Shown: in pieces, positions 47,225 to 58,156 of the stretch
Layout of the letters: every line of letters starts with the position of its first letter
Numbering within the stretch: position 1 is the first letter of the stretch
NCBI RefSeq assembly: GCF_030272615.1
Contig: NC_081411.1
Location: forward strand, 185,116,449-185,180,448
Direction: 5' to 3'
Source: Cryptomeria japonica
Taxonomy: Eukaryota; Streptophyta; Pinopsida; Cupressales; Cupressaceae
Length of the DNA stretch: 64,000 bases
Made by a program: the position numbers and the translations under genes
The notes under the pieces: generated by a model
Databases searched by the model: none
What the model was told of the DNA's origin: nothing
Seen by the model: only the letters and a program-made list of their open reading frames with translations

Positions 47225-47550
47225 TTGACAATTTTTGTCGACATCCTCTATGCTAAATAAGAGATTTGGAATGGGTATAAATATCCATCAAAACATAGTT
47301 GCAGCTGCACTAGTAGAGATGAATGCAAAATATGAAAACATAGACAAGGCATGCCAACTATTTGACATAATGCCTCAAAGAGATGTATCTCATGAAATGG
47401 AACAACTGCAAGATATGCAATAATGGATTTGTTGAAAAGGATTTATAACTTTCAGGCAAACTTATGTAGCAAGTGTGAACCCGAATTCAAGAACCTTTGC
47501 TAGCATATTCCTTGCCTTTGATATAATGTGAAAGCTTTGGAATAGGTTAT
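47225..47550 (+). pseudogene. Pentatricopeptide repeat (PPR) pseudogene fragment
   Basis: The plus-strand reading INIHQNIVAAALVEMNAKYE followed by NIDKACQLFDIMPQRDVS (47280-47393) is the signature of plant PLS-type PPR proteins, usually A-L-(I/V)-D-M-Y-A-K-C-G-x-I-x-x-A-x-x-(V/L)-F-D-x-M-P-x-R-D-V. A further unit, QTYVASVNPNSRTFASIFL, at about 47456-47512 completes another repeat. Stops and missing pieces mark it as dead. Intact PPR proteins bind organellar RNA. The fragment lies in the host DNA flanking E and ends near the LTR of gypsy F. Confidence 0.78.
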
Positions 47551-47554
47551 TGTG

Positions 47555-48468
47555 GTTGTGAAATTTGGAATCTGTATATGAAACACAAACACTCAATAAA
47601 TCATTGCATGCATGGTTAGTTAATCAAAATCAATAAATGTAAAAACCATAACAAATTGACCTATTGCCTCCTAAAAGATGCTAGATTTTCTCTCAGATTT
47701 ATCTAAGCAATACCAGTGACTAGACTACACCAAGATAGAGGAATTAATCTATATGAATGCAAGATTAAGCTATATGAAATCTAGATGCCAGCAATAATTA
47801 TCAAGTTATATGATTCTATCAAGATAACATGATTAAGCTAATATTTAATAAGCTAAGATGCAATATTCTCAATGACTCTAGAGAAAAACCAGCATGATAA
47901 CAATAAAATCTCTAGCCTTCTTGATTGAGAGATGAGAGCGTGAATTTATAGAAAGTCCAAAGAGAAAGTGATGGTCAAGATTATCCCACAAGTAGTACAA
48001 TCTAGGTGATATGATGTGATTGGCTGCTTTCTTCAAATTTGAAGGAGATAAGATTGAGCTAAAATTGAGATAAAATCAGAAAAACTGATTTATTCCATTT
48101 TCCTTTCTTAAAGCAAGTGTTCTTTGATTTATTCCCTTTTATTCAATTTTGCTCCTTTTTTGAAATCTTTTTCAAATTATCTCAAATTAATTCTTTTTTC
48201 AAAATAATTCCTTTTTTTAAAATTTAAATGGCAAATTAATTTATGAATTAAATATGCTAGGATATTTAATTAAATAAATAGGATAATTGATTAAAGAGAT
48301 TTTGATGATTTATTTAATTGAAAAGATTAATTTGCCATGTGACATTGATGATTTAGGAATTAATTAATTAGGTGGTCAAAATTGATTTAATTGCCTTTGG
48401 TTAGGACCTTGGTGATGTAGTCGAGATTAGGGGCCCATGGTTTAGATGACCATTTATAGGGAATTACA
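47555..48468 (-). repeat. 3' LTR of gypsy F (lower limit approximate)
   Basis: The upper limit is fixed by the polypurine tract AAAGAGGGGCAAA (minus strand, 48469-48482) followed by TGTAATTCCCTATAAATGG. The lower limit lies between the end of the PPR similarity and about 47575. A TATA-like TTCTATAAATTC (minus strand) is at about 47940-47955. The 5' LTR is outside the window. Confidence 0.65.
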
Positions 48469-51090
48469 TTTGCCCCTCTTTGAATTGATGTGCGAGCAGC
48501 ACATTGATTCAAAGATCAGTTGATGTCAAAAAGATACCTGTTCCGAACTTGATGGATCATGAACAGATGAAAAGCGAGATATTCAGCTTGATTTGAAGCA
48601 ATGAAACTGAATATATTGATCAAAGTGATATCGATCCCAAACTTGATTGAACTAGGACCAATGAAGAGAGAAGATACAGATCTTGAACTTGATGGATCAA
48701 GAAGTAGGTACTAATCTATAACTTGATTGAACTAGAATTAGTTGAGTGAAGAGATAATACTGATTTTGAACTTGATTGAACAAGAACCTATTAGCGAAAT
48801 AAAATGTCCAGCTTGATTTGATGTGATGAAACAGAATGCCTATTTGGATTGAGCATGTGATCACTATCAAAAAGACTCTTTAAACCCTTGATTAGGTTTA
48901 AACGAATAACCAGCTTGATGAGGTGTGATGAAGCTTATTACCGTTAAGAGATTGATTTAGATGAAGACAATATCAGCTTGATTTGGTGCGATGAAACTAA
49001 TTGCCCCTAGAGATTGATTTGATTTAAAGAACCTCAACTTGATATGATGTGATGAAGTTAAGATGCCCCTAGCAATGAGGTCTTGTTTGATGAGATTTGA
49101 TTGATGTTCAATTAAAATTTGATTGAAAAGATTTGCTGCTCAACTTTTGATGAAGATTTGAAAAAAAATATCTTGACTTTTGATGATGTAATCATTGATA
49201 ATGATGATGTAATAAGTATGCCCCTCGAGAGTGAAATAAAAAGATGGTGAGATACCACAGTGATTTGAGGCAATTCGAGTGATGAAAATATTTAGTGATG
49301 ATAATTTGAGCACAAAGAATGATTTAAGAATTGATTTGAGATAAATAGAAGAACTTTTGAGTTGATTGGAAAATATTTGAGCTCAAAGTGATGCAAAGAT
49401 TGACCTCAAGATGAATGTGCCAAGTGGTCAACGTTGTGACAATTTAACTAGAAAAGTGATGTCAGATTTTGCTTTTGATCCCGAAAATAGACTCAAGATG
49501 GTCAATTTAACTAGGGGTACAAATTTCATGTCAATCAGAGCAAGTTTGAAAATTAAGGTTTCGCTTATATAAGGGGTTGAAGGAGTTGAATTTTTTGATG
49601 ATATATATATAAGACACATGATTTGACTGCATTGTACTGTGTTGAGTGATGCAGGATGATTTATGAGATGGTTTTAATATGTGTTATTCTATATGATGTC
49701 TTATATGTCTACATTTCCTTTATAGTATGGATGCATGTAATATTGATGATCATGAATGTTTTTTTTTCATTTTCATATGCAAATGAATGAATTAATGGAT
49801 AAATATGATGATTCTGATACAAATGTGAATGCCATTTTTTTTTTCAATGTGATAATATGGATGCAAATGAATATGCAATGGATTTGTGGATCTATATGAT
49901 ATGCTCATGTATGCGGCTAACATCTCATGTAGGAATTGTGATGTAAATACATAGGTACTCAATCATGTCAAAGATAATGATATGCAGTTGACCACTTGAT
50001 AGAGAAATTATGATCATTTCAGATTTAATCTTGATTGAAAGGAAAGAAAAAGTAAAGTTACAATGCTGAAATTTCTTGAAATGCACAAAGCTTAGTATGA
50101 ATGCAACCTAAGACTTTAGTCACTGGATTTGTTATGCTATTTATCATCACTGAGCATTTTAAAATGTTAGAGATAGACATAAGCACCAAGGTACAAAGAG
50201 CGAGGGAGACCTGAATGTCATGTCCTTTTGATTTAGCAAGCGAACATAAGCATGAAGACATAAAGAGATAGGATGACATGAATGTTGCTTACGTGCAAAC
50301 ACAACAGACAAAGAAGAGTTCCTTTTTTTAACTATGCAATAGTAATTATCTTGTCTGCAATGACCATTTTATTGTTCATATCCTAGGACATATTAAGCAT
50401 GAATTAAAATTTCATAATAAAGAAAGTTACCCAAAAAAGACAAGGAAATAGTTCCAACCTCCCTATAGCATACAAATAAATGGAGTTGAGGTATATGTGG
50501 CAATTTCACCTTGATGTGAAGGTGCTTATCACAGACACCCAGTTTATGAGATGTTCCCAAATCATCATAATCATTCCTTCGAGAAGAAAACAAATTAAAG
50601 TATCATGCCCACGGTCCTTGCTCCTCTTGGTCAAGATAGATTTCCTTGAGTTACTTGGAGGGAATAATAAGAGAAAACCAATTTAAAAGACAACATACAA
50701 AGAAAATTTCAATAATAGCTCAAATAGTTTTAGTGATTATTTTCGTTGTTCTTGCTTTGTGTGTTTGATGAGATTTCAATAGAAAAACCCTTTAGTGGCT
50801 GGGAGACAGGTAATTGACTCGGATTGCATGACCCAGTACTAGTGACATAAAGATGACTTGGTTAAATTGCTTAATTTAGATTGATCGGTCGATTGCCCTA
50901 AGAATACGACGTTGATTGATTTCAAGCCATGAGGATTCCAAGAAGAATCAAGGTGTCACAAAAGCGACTGAAGGATATTTAGAAAAGTAGGAAATAAAGC
51001 AGGAAATGCTAGATTTGCATTGATAGATGGAGCACTTTAGTACAAGAGGTGCCTGTTTACTAGGTTTTCACCTCTTTGGCAAAGATTCTT
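48469..51090 (-). other. 3' region of gypsy F with degenerate repeats, no gene seen
   Basis: From 48530 to 49120 the words AACTTGATTGAACTAG and AGCTTGATTTGATGTGATGAA recur about ten times, a degenerate tandem array just inside the polypurine tract, in the same relative place as the CATATC array of C. Further right lie AT-rich sequence and, at 51045-51072, the complement of GGTGAAAACCTAGTAAACAGG also found in C. Short reading frames here carry no domain. Confidence 0.6.
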
Positions 51091-51099
51091 TTTTTTTTT

Positions 51100-51535
51100 T
51101 CAGGTCTTTGTAGCTGTAGAATTTCATCAGGTGGATGGTGTTGATTGGTTCATGGGGTTTTTCTCCTTTCAATGTTGATATTTGGTAAGCACTAGAGCAA
51201 AAAATTGCGGTAACAATGTAGGGACCCAGCTAGTTGGGTTCAAACTTCCCTTTTTGTTCTCAATACTGTTGATTTTTAGGATTCTCTCTCAAAACAAGGT
51301 CACCAACCTAAAATTATTTGTGTTGAACTTTCTTGTTATATCCTCTAGACATTATCTTCTGATAAGCTCTCAGATGATTGAATGCCACTTGCCGCATTCA
51401 TCCAGCAACTCGAGTTCTTGCAATCTAGATATTCTGCGATCTTCATCAGTGATAAGACCTTGCAAAGAAACTCTCAAAGAAGGAATTTCCACCTCAATAG
51501 GAAAGATTTCTTTGGCCCATACACCAAAGTAAAAG
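51100..51535 (-). pseudogene. C-terminal part of F integrase
   Basis: From 51535 down the frames read TPFTLVYG, FPIEVEIPSLRVSLQGLI, DEDRRISRLQELELLDE and, after stops, VGDLV and KFEPN, LGPYIV. This continues the integrase core at 54038-54788 across solo LTR K. Confidence 0.8.
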
Positions 51536-51540
51536 GTGTA
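51536..51540. repeat. Target site duplication GTGTA, left flank of K
   Basis: GTGTA here and at 54033-54037. Confidence 0.9.
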
Positions 51541-54032
51541 TGTTGGCATTGTGTTGTCATTGATGTCAATCAGTATAGATTGTTACTAGTATCACTGACA
51601 TTGATGTAAACTAGTGAACATGAGGTTGTTGACATTAGAGTTTGATGTCAACCGGTATAGAAGATGGACCGGTAAGGGAGAAGAGTTGATGTGGTGTCAT
51701 TGGTGACAACCAGGTGACAATCTTCATGTAGAAGGGAGAATCAGCATGTACCAATATAATAGAGGTGCATTAAAGTGATCACTCCACTCAGAAAAAGGGT
51801 TGTTGATTTGATGATGCATACAACTGAAATGAATAGATTATATGATTGGCTTTGATTGTGTTGAAGTGGCAGAATGCTATTTGGTTCACATCAACACCGG
51901 AGGAGAAGTATGTGCAGGACACCAGATTGCTAGTGTAAGGATAACTAGTAGGACTCCCACTAGATGAAGAATCTATCATAGGCTAGGTGATAGGTTGATA
52001 GAGTATGTTGCCTCTGTGTACAGGATGACATATGGAAAACCATCAGGACATATGTCATGATTGAAGATGCATCCTCCCCATGATAAAATCATACTTACAC
52101 TGATAGAATGATTCCCTGAAGTAGATAGGTGATTGAATACAGAGACTAGATGTACAAGTGGAAAATAAGAAAGCCTCTAGAGCATGAGATCAGAAGTGCA
52201 TGCCAGATAAGCAAGTGAAAACAAGGTATGCTACCAGGATAGTGAAGGAAGAATGAGAAGTTGAGATGGTGTGGTTGTAATTTTGACAAACTAGTTAAGA
52301 GGAGTGCAACAAACTGAAGGTTAAGGAGAGTGTGATTAAAGATACACACTAGACAAGAATTTGAAGAAGGTATGTTGAGTTGCCACCAGTGCAAATCTAA
52401 TGGAGGAAGATGAGATCGAGTCATCTAGGAAATTACCGGTAAAACAAGGATACCGATATGCAACTAAGAGAAGAATGTGAAAGAATGGAAGACCTTCATC
52501 TAATGGAGGTACACATGTTGAGTTATTCCTAATAGCTACTGAGTTTTGGCATGGTTTATGCCTAGTTGATGTACTACACTAGCAAGATTAAGTTGGTGTT
52601 GGCACGAAGGTTTACCGGCAAGATGTTACATGTCGGTAGGGTCTATTAACTGGTACATGAAACCAGTTATATGTGTGGTCAATGACTAGACTTGAACTAA
52701 TAGAGCAGTACGATGAGATGGATACCAATAGTAATGCCACGTGGAGATGAAGTGGAAAACTTGCATGAAGTGGTGGATGAAACATGCATAGGTTAGTGAA
52801 CCAAGGTCGGTGAGGTAGTTGAGGTTGGTCCAATATTAATGGTGACTGCGAAGATTGAGGTGGAGTTGTAGATGTGTGCAGCTCGAGATCAAATAGACAA
52901 TAGAGATTTAGGACAGATTGACTGTGCAGATCAGATTTAGCGAAGATAACAACTAACCCATTTATGGCGATTGACTGAGAAAAGCCAACAGATTTGATTG
53001 TAGGTTGCTGAAGAAGGAAGGCATGTTTTGGAAGACATGATAATGGTGAAAATGTGCAGGCAATCATCTCAGAGTTGTGATCCGATCAGATTTGATTGGA
53101 TTTGGTGTGCCTTGTGATCTATGGAGAAAACCCTAACCACCTATGATTTGAATTATCTTAAATAAATAAATAAAAAAAATATTGTGTTGCTACAAAGTGA
53201 TTGAGTGTTGCATGAGAGAGAAGATCAGTCAAGGGCTCTTCAAGGAAATAGAAAAGAGACTAAGTGTGAGGAAGAACCAGGTTGAAGTGTTCAACTAGTA
53301 GCAGTGTAGAACCAACTAAGTGTAGTATTAGTAGAGAGTAGTCAGAACAGTGGCAATGAGAAGCAAAGAGCAGTGAGTGATAGAAGAGATCCAGCAAGAT
53401 AGTGGCTGAGTTGTTGAAGATTCATTTAGAGTGAGTTGAGAACTGGTAAGGCAAAGGAGATACTTTACAGGTAGGGAGGTTTGTATTGAGATGTTACATG
53501 ATTCACATGTAACTGGATTACTACCTTTGAATTTTGAATATAATGTATTGTGATCATTGAGTTATAGGTCAGTGCAAGGGTTGTAGCCCCTTTAGGTTGT
53601 AGCCTATAAATTGTGTAAAGGTTGGTGCTCCTTTGAGTTGAAGCTCATAAATCAAAGGTTGTAGCTCCTTGGGTTGGTGCCCTAAATGAGGGGTTGGTAC
53701 TCCTTGGGTTGGTGCCCTAAATCAGGGGTTGTAGTTCCTTGTGTTGTAGCCCTAAATATTATCACAGAGATTTGATTGTGAAGTTTGATTGGAGCAATAG
53801 ACTCCAGCAGCATTGCTCATAGATTTTTTTTCCCATCTTGGGTTTTCCTCGTACATACGGGTGATATGAGATGTCCTTTATGTGTAATTGTATTTGTGTT
53901 GATCTCCCCACTAACTGGTAAGTCTGTTATGAGTTAGATCTATTAACTAGTATGCTCATACAGGATAGCTAAAAAGAAAATTTTGAGAACCACTGATTCA
54001 CCCCCCCTCTCAATGGTGCATTGTGCCTAACA
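51541..54032 (+). mobile_element. Solo LTR K, 2.5 kb
   Basis: 2492 bp from TGTTGGCATTGTG to TGCCTAACA, with perfect 5-bp target duplications. There is no internal second LTR, primer site or coding domain, so it is best read as a solo LTR left by recombination between two LTRs. The orientation (plus) follows from the U5 motif GATTCACCCCCCCTCTCA at 53995-54012 close to the right end. Word repeats such as GGTTGTAGCTCCTTGGGTTG recur at 53575-53760. Reading frames inside (for example minus 53067-52612) show no known domain. Confidence 0.85.
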
Positions 54033-54037
54033 GTGTA
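54033..54037. repeat. Target site duplication GTGTA, right flank of K
   Basis: Second copy of 51536-51540. Confidence 0.9.
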
Positions 54038-54788
54038 GACCCAGTAGGTGTTTTGATGCTTATTCTATAAGCCCATAGTGCCTGATTGAGTTGTAGATGC
54101 CAATCCTTTCTAGATTTGTTGACTATTTTATGTAGGATGGTCAGCAGAGTTTTGTTAGATGCTTCAACATCTCCATTACCTTGAGGGTAGTATATGGAAG
54201 ACCAATGTTGTTTGATTTTGAACTTGTCATAGAGATCATCTATATCCTTGTTTTTGAACTTCCCCCCATTATTAGTTACAACTAAGGAGGGGATTCCATA
54301 CCTGCAGATGATGTAGTTAAAAATGAATATAGCCACTTGTTTGTTGGTTGCTTTGATTAGCAAAACTACTTCAACCCACTTAGTGAAGTATTCTGTGGCA
54401 GTTATGATAAACTTATGTCCATTAGATGATGAAGGATAGATTTGGCCAATGAGGTCAAACACCCATTGTTGAGAAGGCCAATGTGTGATAATAGGTATGA
54501 GCTCCCCTGCTAGAGCATGTATGAGATTTCCATGCAGCTGGCATTTCTGACAAGTTTTAGCAAATTTTACAGCATATTTTCCTATATCTAGCCAATAGTA
54601 GCCAACCCTTAGTAGTTTCTGAGCTAGAGTTAGACCATTTGAGTGAGATCCACAAATACCTTCATGGAATTCAAATAGAGCACGTTGAGACTCTTCAAGT
54701 TCTAGACACCTAAGCAAAGTGCCATCTAAACCTCACCTATATAGATTGTTAGCGATAATGACATACCGTGAAGCATTACAGATCAGGT
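54038..54788 (-). pseudogene. Integrase of gypsy F, zinc domain and catalytic core
   Basis: Open from 54717 to the K junction with the best preserved integrase in the window. The zinc domain has FHEGICGSHSNG (HH pair) and CQKCQLHGN (CC pair). The core has WVFDLIGQIYPSSSNGHKF (first Asp), YFTKWVEVVLL, ICRYGIPSLVVTNNGGKF (the second Asp position is Asn in TNNG, so it is catalytically altered) and YYPQGNGDVEASNKTLL with the Glu. The core stops at ISIKTPTG where K inserted. The N-terminal lead-in reaches 54788, where A2 inserted. Confidence 0.9.
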
Positions 54789-55709
54789 TGTTGGCAATTG
54801 ACACTCTATTGGTTGGTTTCATTATGTTGTCATTCATGAATAAATGATTCTGGGTTCCGGCTTCATACGGTGTACCAACAGGCACTTCAAAGACTTTACA
54901 CCAACACCGACACTAGTAGGATAGAAGATTTCTTTGGTCACCGACAATGTAGGCCGATATGGTATAGCAAGGTCATTGGTATTGGAGGTCGACACATCTT
55001 GGATCCAACATTGGCAAATAGTTTTAATGCTTATTCATTTATGTTATCTAGGCAACATGTAATATGTTATTGTATATATATTTGTAAGCCGACATAAGGC
55101 ATGTAAATTGTATAGGGTATATAGGTCAGTTTGATAGATCATTTTATAATAAAGGAATATATGGATATGGACATGGAAATCTAATATGATGTGAAATATT
55201 TCTCAGAGACTATATATGTGAGGAATTCATTGTAAGGGTTATTCCAGTACTGAGGTTTAGGGTTTCAACTGGAATAAATGGAGCTTAAACCAGAACTATA
55301 TTCTGGCATAGGAGATGCTATATTAAGTAGTTCACACTTCTCTGGATTATTTTCTGGATTATTATGTAGTTAGTGAGGCTCCTATTGCGATGAGTAGTGT
55401 TCTCTAGGTTGTAAGCCTTCCTGCAAGTGTAGGACCATCATATATTGTAATATCTCTTCATATGGCCAGTGAATTGATTTTGTGGATCACAAATCCCACC
55501 ATGGTTTTTCCTCTTTGAGGTTTTCCACATATAAATCTCTGTGTTATGTTTCTCATTTATGTGTCTGGCTTATTGGTTGCATTACTTCTTTCAATTCTAT
55601 TTATATGGGTATACCGATTGGTGTATGAATATTTTATTAAGATTAAAATCTTCTATTCTGGTATAAAACTGATTCACCACCCCCCTCTTAGTGTTATTGG
55701 TTTCCAACA
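54789..55709 (+). repeat. 5' LTR of A2
   Basis: 921 bp, TGTTGGCAATTGACACTC to TTTCCAACA. U5 motif GATTCACCACCCCCCTCTTA at 55671-55690. Confidence 0.9.
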
Positions 55710-55710
55710 A

Positions 55711-55724
55711 TTTGTATCAGAGCC
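55711..55724 (+). promoter_or_regulatory. Primer binding site of A2
   Basis: TTTGTATCAGAGCC next to the LTR end, one base from TTGGTATCAGAGCC. Confidence 0.87.
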
Positions 55725-55726
55725 TT

Positions 55727-56893
55727 ATGCCTCTGAAGAAGTTTAACAACTTGAGGAAGATCCTGAAACCAAAATCATTGAAGATGGCTTTAAAGAAGCA
55801 GCTTGAGATGACACTTGAAGATTGTGATGCTGAAAGATTCAAGAATTTAAAGCTACAAGATGAGTTGAATTCTGCTAAGGAATTCATTCTTTTCCTACAA
55901 GAAACACTTTCATCTATTCAAGCTAGGAGGAAAGAACTTTTACAAAATCAGGATGATGAAAATGCACTTAAAGAACAATGTTAGAAATTGAGTCAAGAGA
56001 ACATGATTATGAAGAATGAAATGCAAACTATGACTATGAGTATGTCTAAGGAGATTGAGGATAGAAAGAAAAAGGAATAAAACCTTGTTGTATCCCTAAA
56101 GAACAAATTTAAAGAATATGGTAGGTTGACTCATGAAAATGAGATACTTAGGACTAATTTGGTACAATCCCAGAGCAATAAGAAAGAGTTTGAGAGACAA
56201 ATGATGATATTGAGAGAAAACTTAACTGTTGCAAGTGAGTACAAAGAAAAATTCAAGATCAGCTTGGCACAACTTGATGACTTATTGAAGAGATAGAGGT
56301 AGATTGGAGACTCTAGTGGACTTGGCTTTGAGAAAGGGTAGAGCTCCAGTACTACCAATGAAGATCAAAACTGTAAGGCACCGGTAAGACAATTCAATGA
56401 TTATAAATTCAATGGTAGGTTTTTTTTTTGCAATAAATTTGCTCACATGGCTAGGCAATGTAGAAACAGAGCAAATCAGAACCATGATTCTACCCCCGAT
56501 AAATGTTCAAAATGCAATAAGTTTGGTCATAAGATAGAAGATTGCAGAATGAATGTAAAATGCTATGCTTGTGGAAAATTTGGACATATGGATAATTAGT
56601 GCAGTTCAAGCAATTTCACTGGTTTTAGCAAGGCAATTCAAAAGAACAATGTTACATGTTATGCATGCAATGAAATTGGACATATTGCTAAGTTCTATAA
56701 AAGCATAAATCCACTGGTTGGCAATAGAGGATCAAATAATAAAGGAAAAGACAAGGTTAGTGAAATCTAATATAATCACACTCAGAGATGGGTTAGGAAG
56801 AATGAAGAGCAATCATCAGATGAGAATGCCCCAATTATCTATCCAATAGAAGAGGCTTCTCTTTCACGAGTAGTGAGCTCAGCTGGTAACTAA
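55727..56893 (+). pseudogene. gag-like protein of A2: coiled coil and four zinc-knuckle units
   Basis: Starts at the ATG at 55727 (MPLKKFNNLRKILKPKSLKM), 17 bp after the LTR. The frame is open to 55984 and then continues through stops. Heptad-rich helical regions (LKKQLEMTLEDCDAERFKNL; VASEYKEKFKISLAQLDDLL) are followed by four CCHC-type units at about 56430-56700: FFCNKFAHMARQC (first Cys lost), CSKCNKFGHKIEDC (intact), CYACGKFGHMDN then a stop and Cys, and CYACNEIGHIAKFY (last Cys lost). It ends near 56893. Four knuckles are more than the one or two usual in plant copia gags. Confidence 0.82.
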
Positions 56894-56964
56894 GGTAGAT
56901 GCCTTAGGGATAGGAAAAATTCATAGAAGATGATGCATATACACCGAGAAGAGACTCTGGAAGA

Positions 56965-58106
56965 TGTTTGGAATTTTGATGATGTTGTGATTGTCATTGA
57001 TGGACACACACTTGCTTTGTGTACACTTTCTTGATGTATGAGTTATGCTCAACTGGTATTTGTTCCAATCGGTATTATGTATTATAGTCTCTAGACTATC
57101 GGTGTTTTGCAGAAGATGTTTACCAGTCACAAATTAACTGAAGACCTCAAGCGGTATGAAGACCTCAAGCAATTCAAGGATCTCAAGCGGTACGAAGGAA
57201 CAAAGTAGTAGTTAACATTTTTCTAGTCTTCATTTTTAACAACTGGTAATTGGTAAATTGTATGAACTGGTATTACTCTGTGATGAGTTACCAACTGGTA
57301 TTTCTGTGATGAGATATCATCCACTGATACTTTGGCGGTGATTTTGTGTCATGTTACCAAATGTGTCTAGATGCACTGAACCTAGGAACTTGTAATTTAA
57401 TCCTATTGGACCGACATGAAATCAGACTCCTTTATAAGGACATCATGTCTAGGGTTTTAAAAAGATGATGAGAGTTTGTATGTGTGATCATATAAGAGAA
57501 GATTAGGTCTGTGTGAAGAGAAAGAGTGTGGAGATATTGAAGACTGAAGTAATGTTGAAATGCATTAATAGTGAGCTATCAAGGATCTAACCAAGCATAC
57601 TGTGCTAGTATCTAGATCACTCACTTTTTGATTACTCACATCTTCGACAAGTCAAAAACCCTTAACTGGGTAGGCCTAGTAAAGTCTTTGTAAATCCTCT
57701 AACAAGGTGGTTCACAACTGTGAATCTAAAATTCTCTCACAAGGTAGTCTTTAACAGGACTTATCTCCTAACTGAGATCTAGATTCCTAACAGGATCTAT
57801 TCTGGCAAAGAACATTGTATGACCTTAACCGGTTTGACCTTAATCAGTTTGGTTTCTATTCTGCAGATAGTTACTTGTGAGTTTCTGCTCACTGTGGTTT
57901 TTCCCATTTGGGTTTCCATGTCAAAACATCTTATGTTATGGTGATTGTGCTCTTGTGGGTGAATGCTTTGTTTTCTATTTGGTTTTCATTTATCTTAATT
58001 GATTTATTAGTGAATCTGTTGTACTAGTTATCTGCTAAATTGTTTAGAAGTTTGAGTTCAGTGTTTTTTGGTATACTAATTCACCCCTCCCTCTTAGTAT
58101 TCATCA
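56965..58106 (+). repeat. 5' LTR of B
   Basis: 1142 bp, TGTTTGGAATTTTGATG (one extra T against the 3' LTR) to TATTCATCA. TATA-like CTCCTTTATAAGGACA at 57427-57442. U5 motif AATTCACCCCTCCCTCTTAG at about 58079-58098. Confidence 0.92.
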
Positions 58107-58121
58107 ATTGGTATCAGATCC
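58107..58121 (+). promoter_or_regulatory. Primer binding site of B
   Basis: ATTGGTATCAGATCC; differs from the Met-tRNA site at one position. Confidence 0.87.
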
Positions 58122-58156
58122 AACCTTTCTCTAAGTCTAACCACTTGGAAGGAGAT

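Larger units (their letters stand above)
47555..54788 (-). mobile_element. Ty3/gypsy element F (3' half in window)
   Basis: Minus-strand element: integrase (54788-54038, continued 51535-51100 beyond solo LTR K), 3' region and 3' LTR. Its integrase and 3' phrases match C, so it is a Tat-like relative in opposite orientation. The upstream pol, gag and 5' LTR are displaced beyond the right edge by the A2/B insertions at 54789. Confidence 0.78.

Noticed and set aside
52612-53067. 151-codon minus-strand frame in solo LTR K
   Set aside because: Lies inside an LTR, no known domain, and no support beyond the absence of stops.
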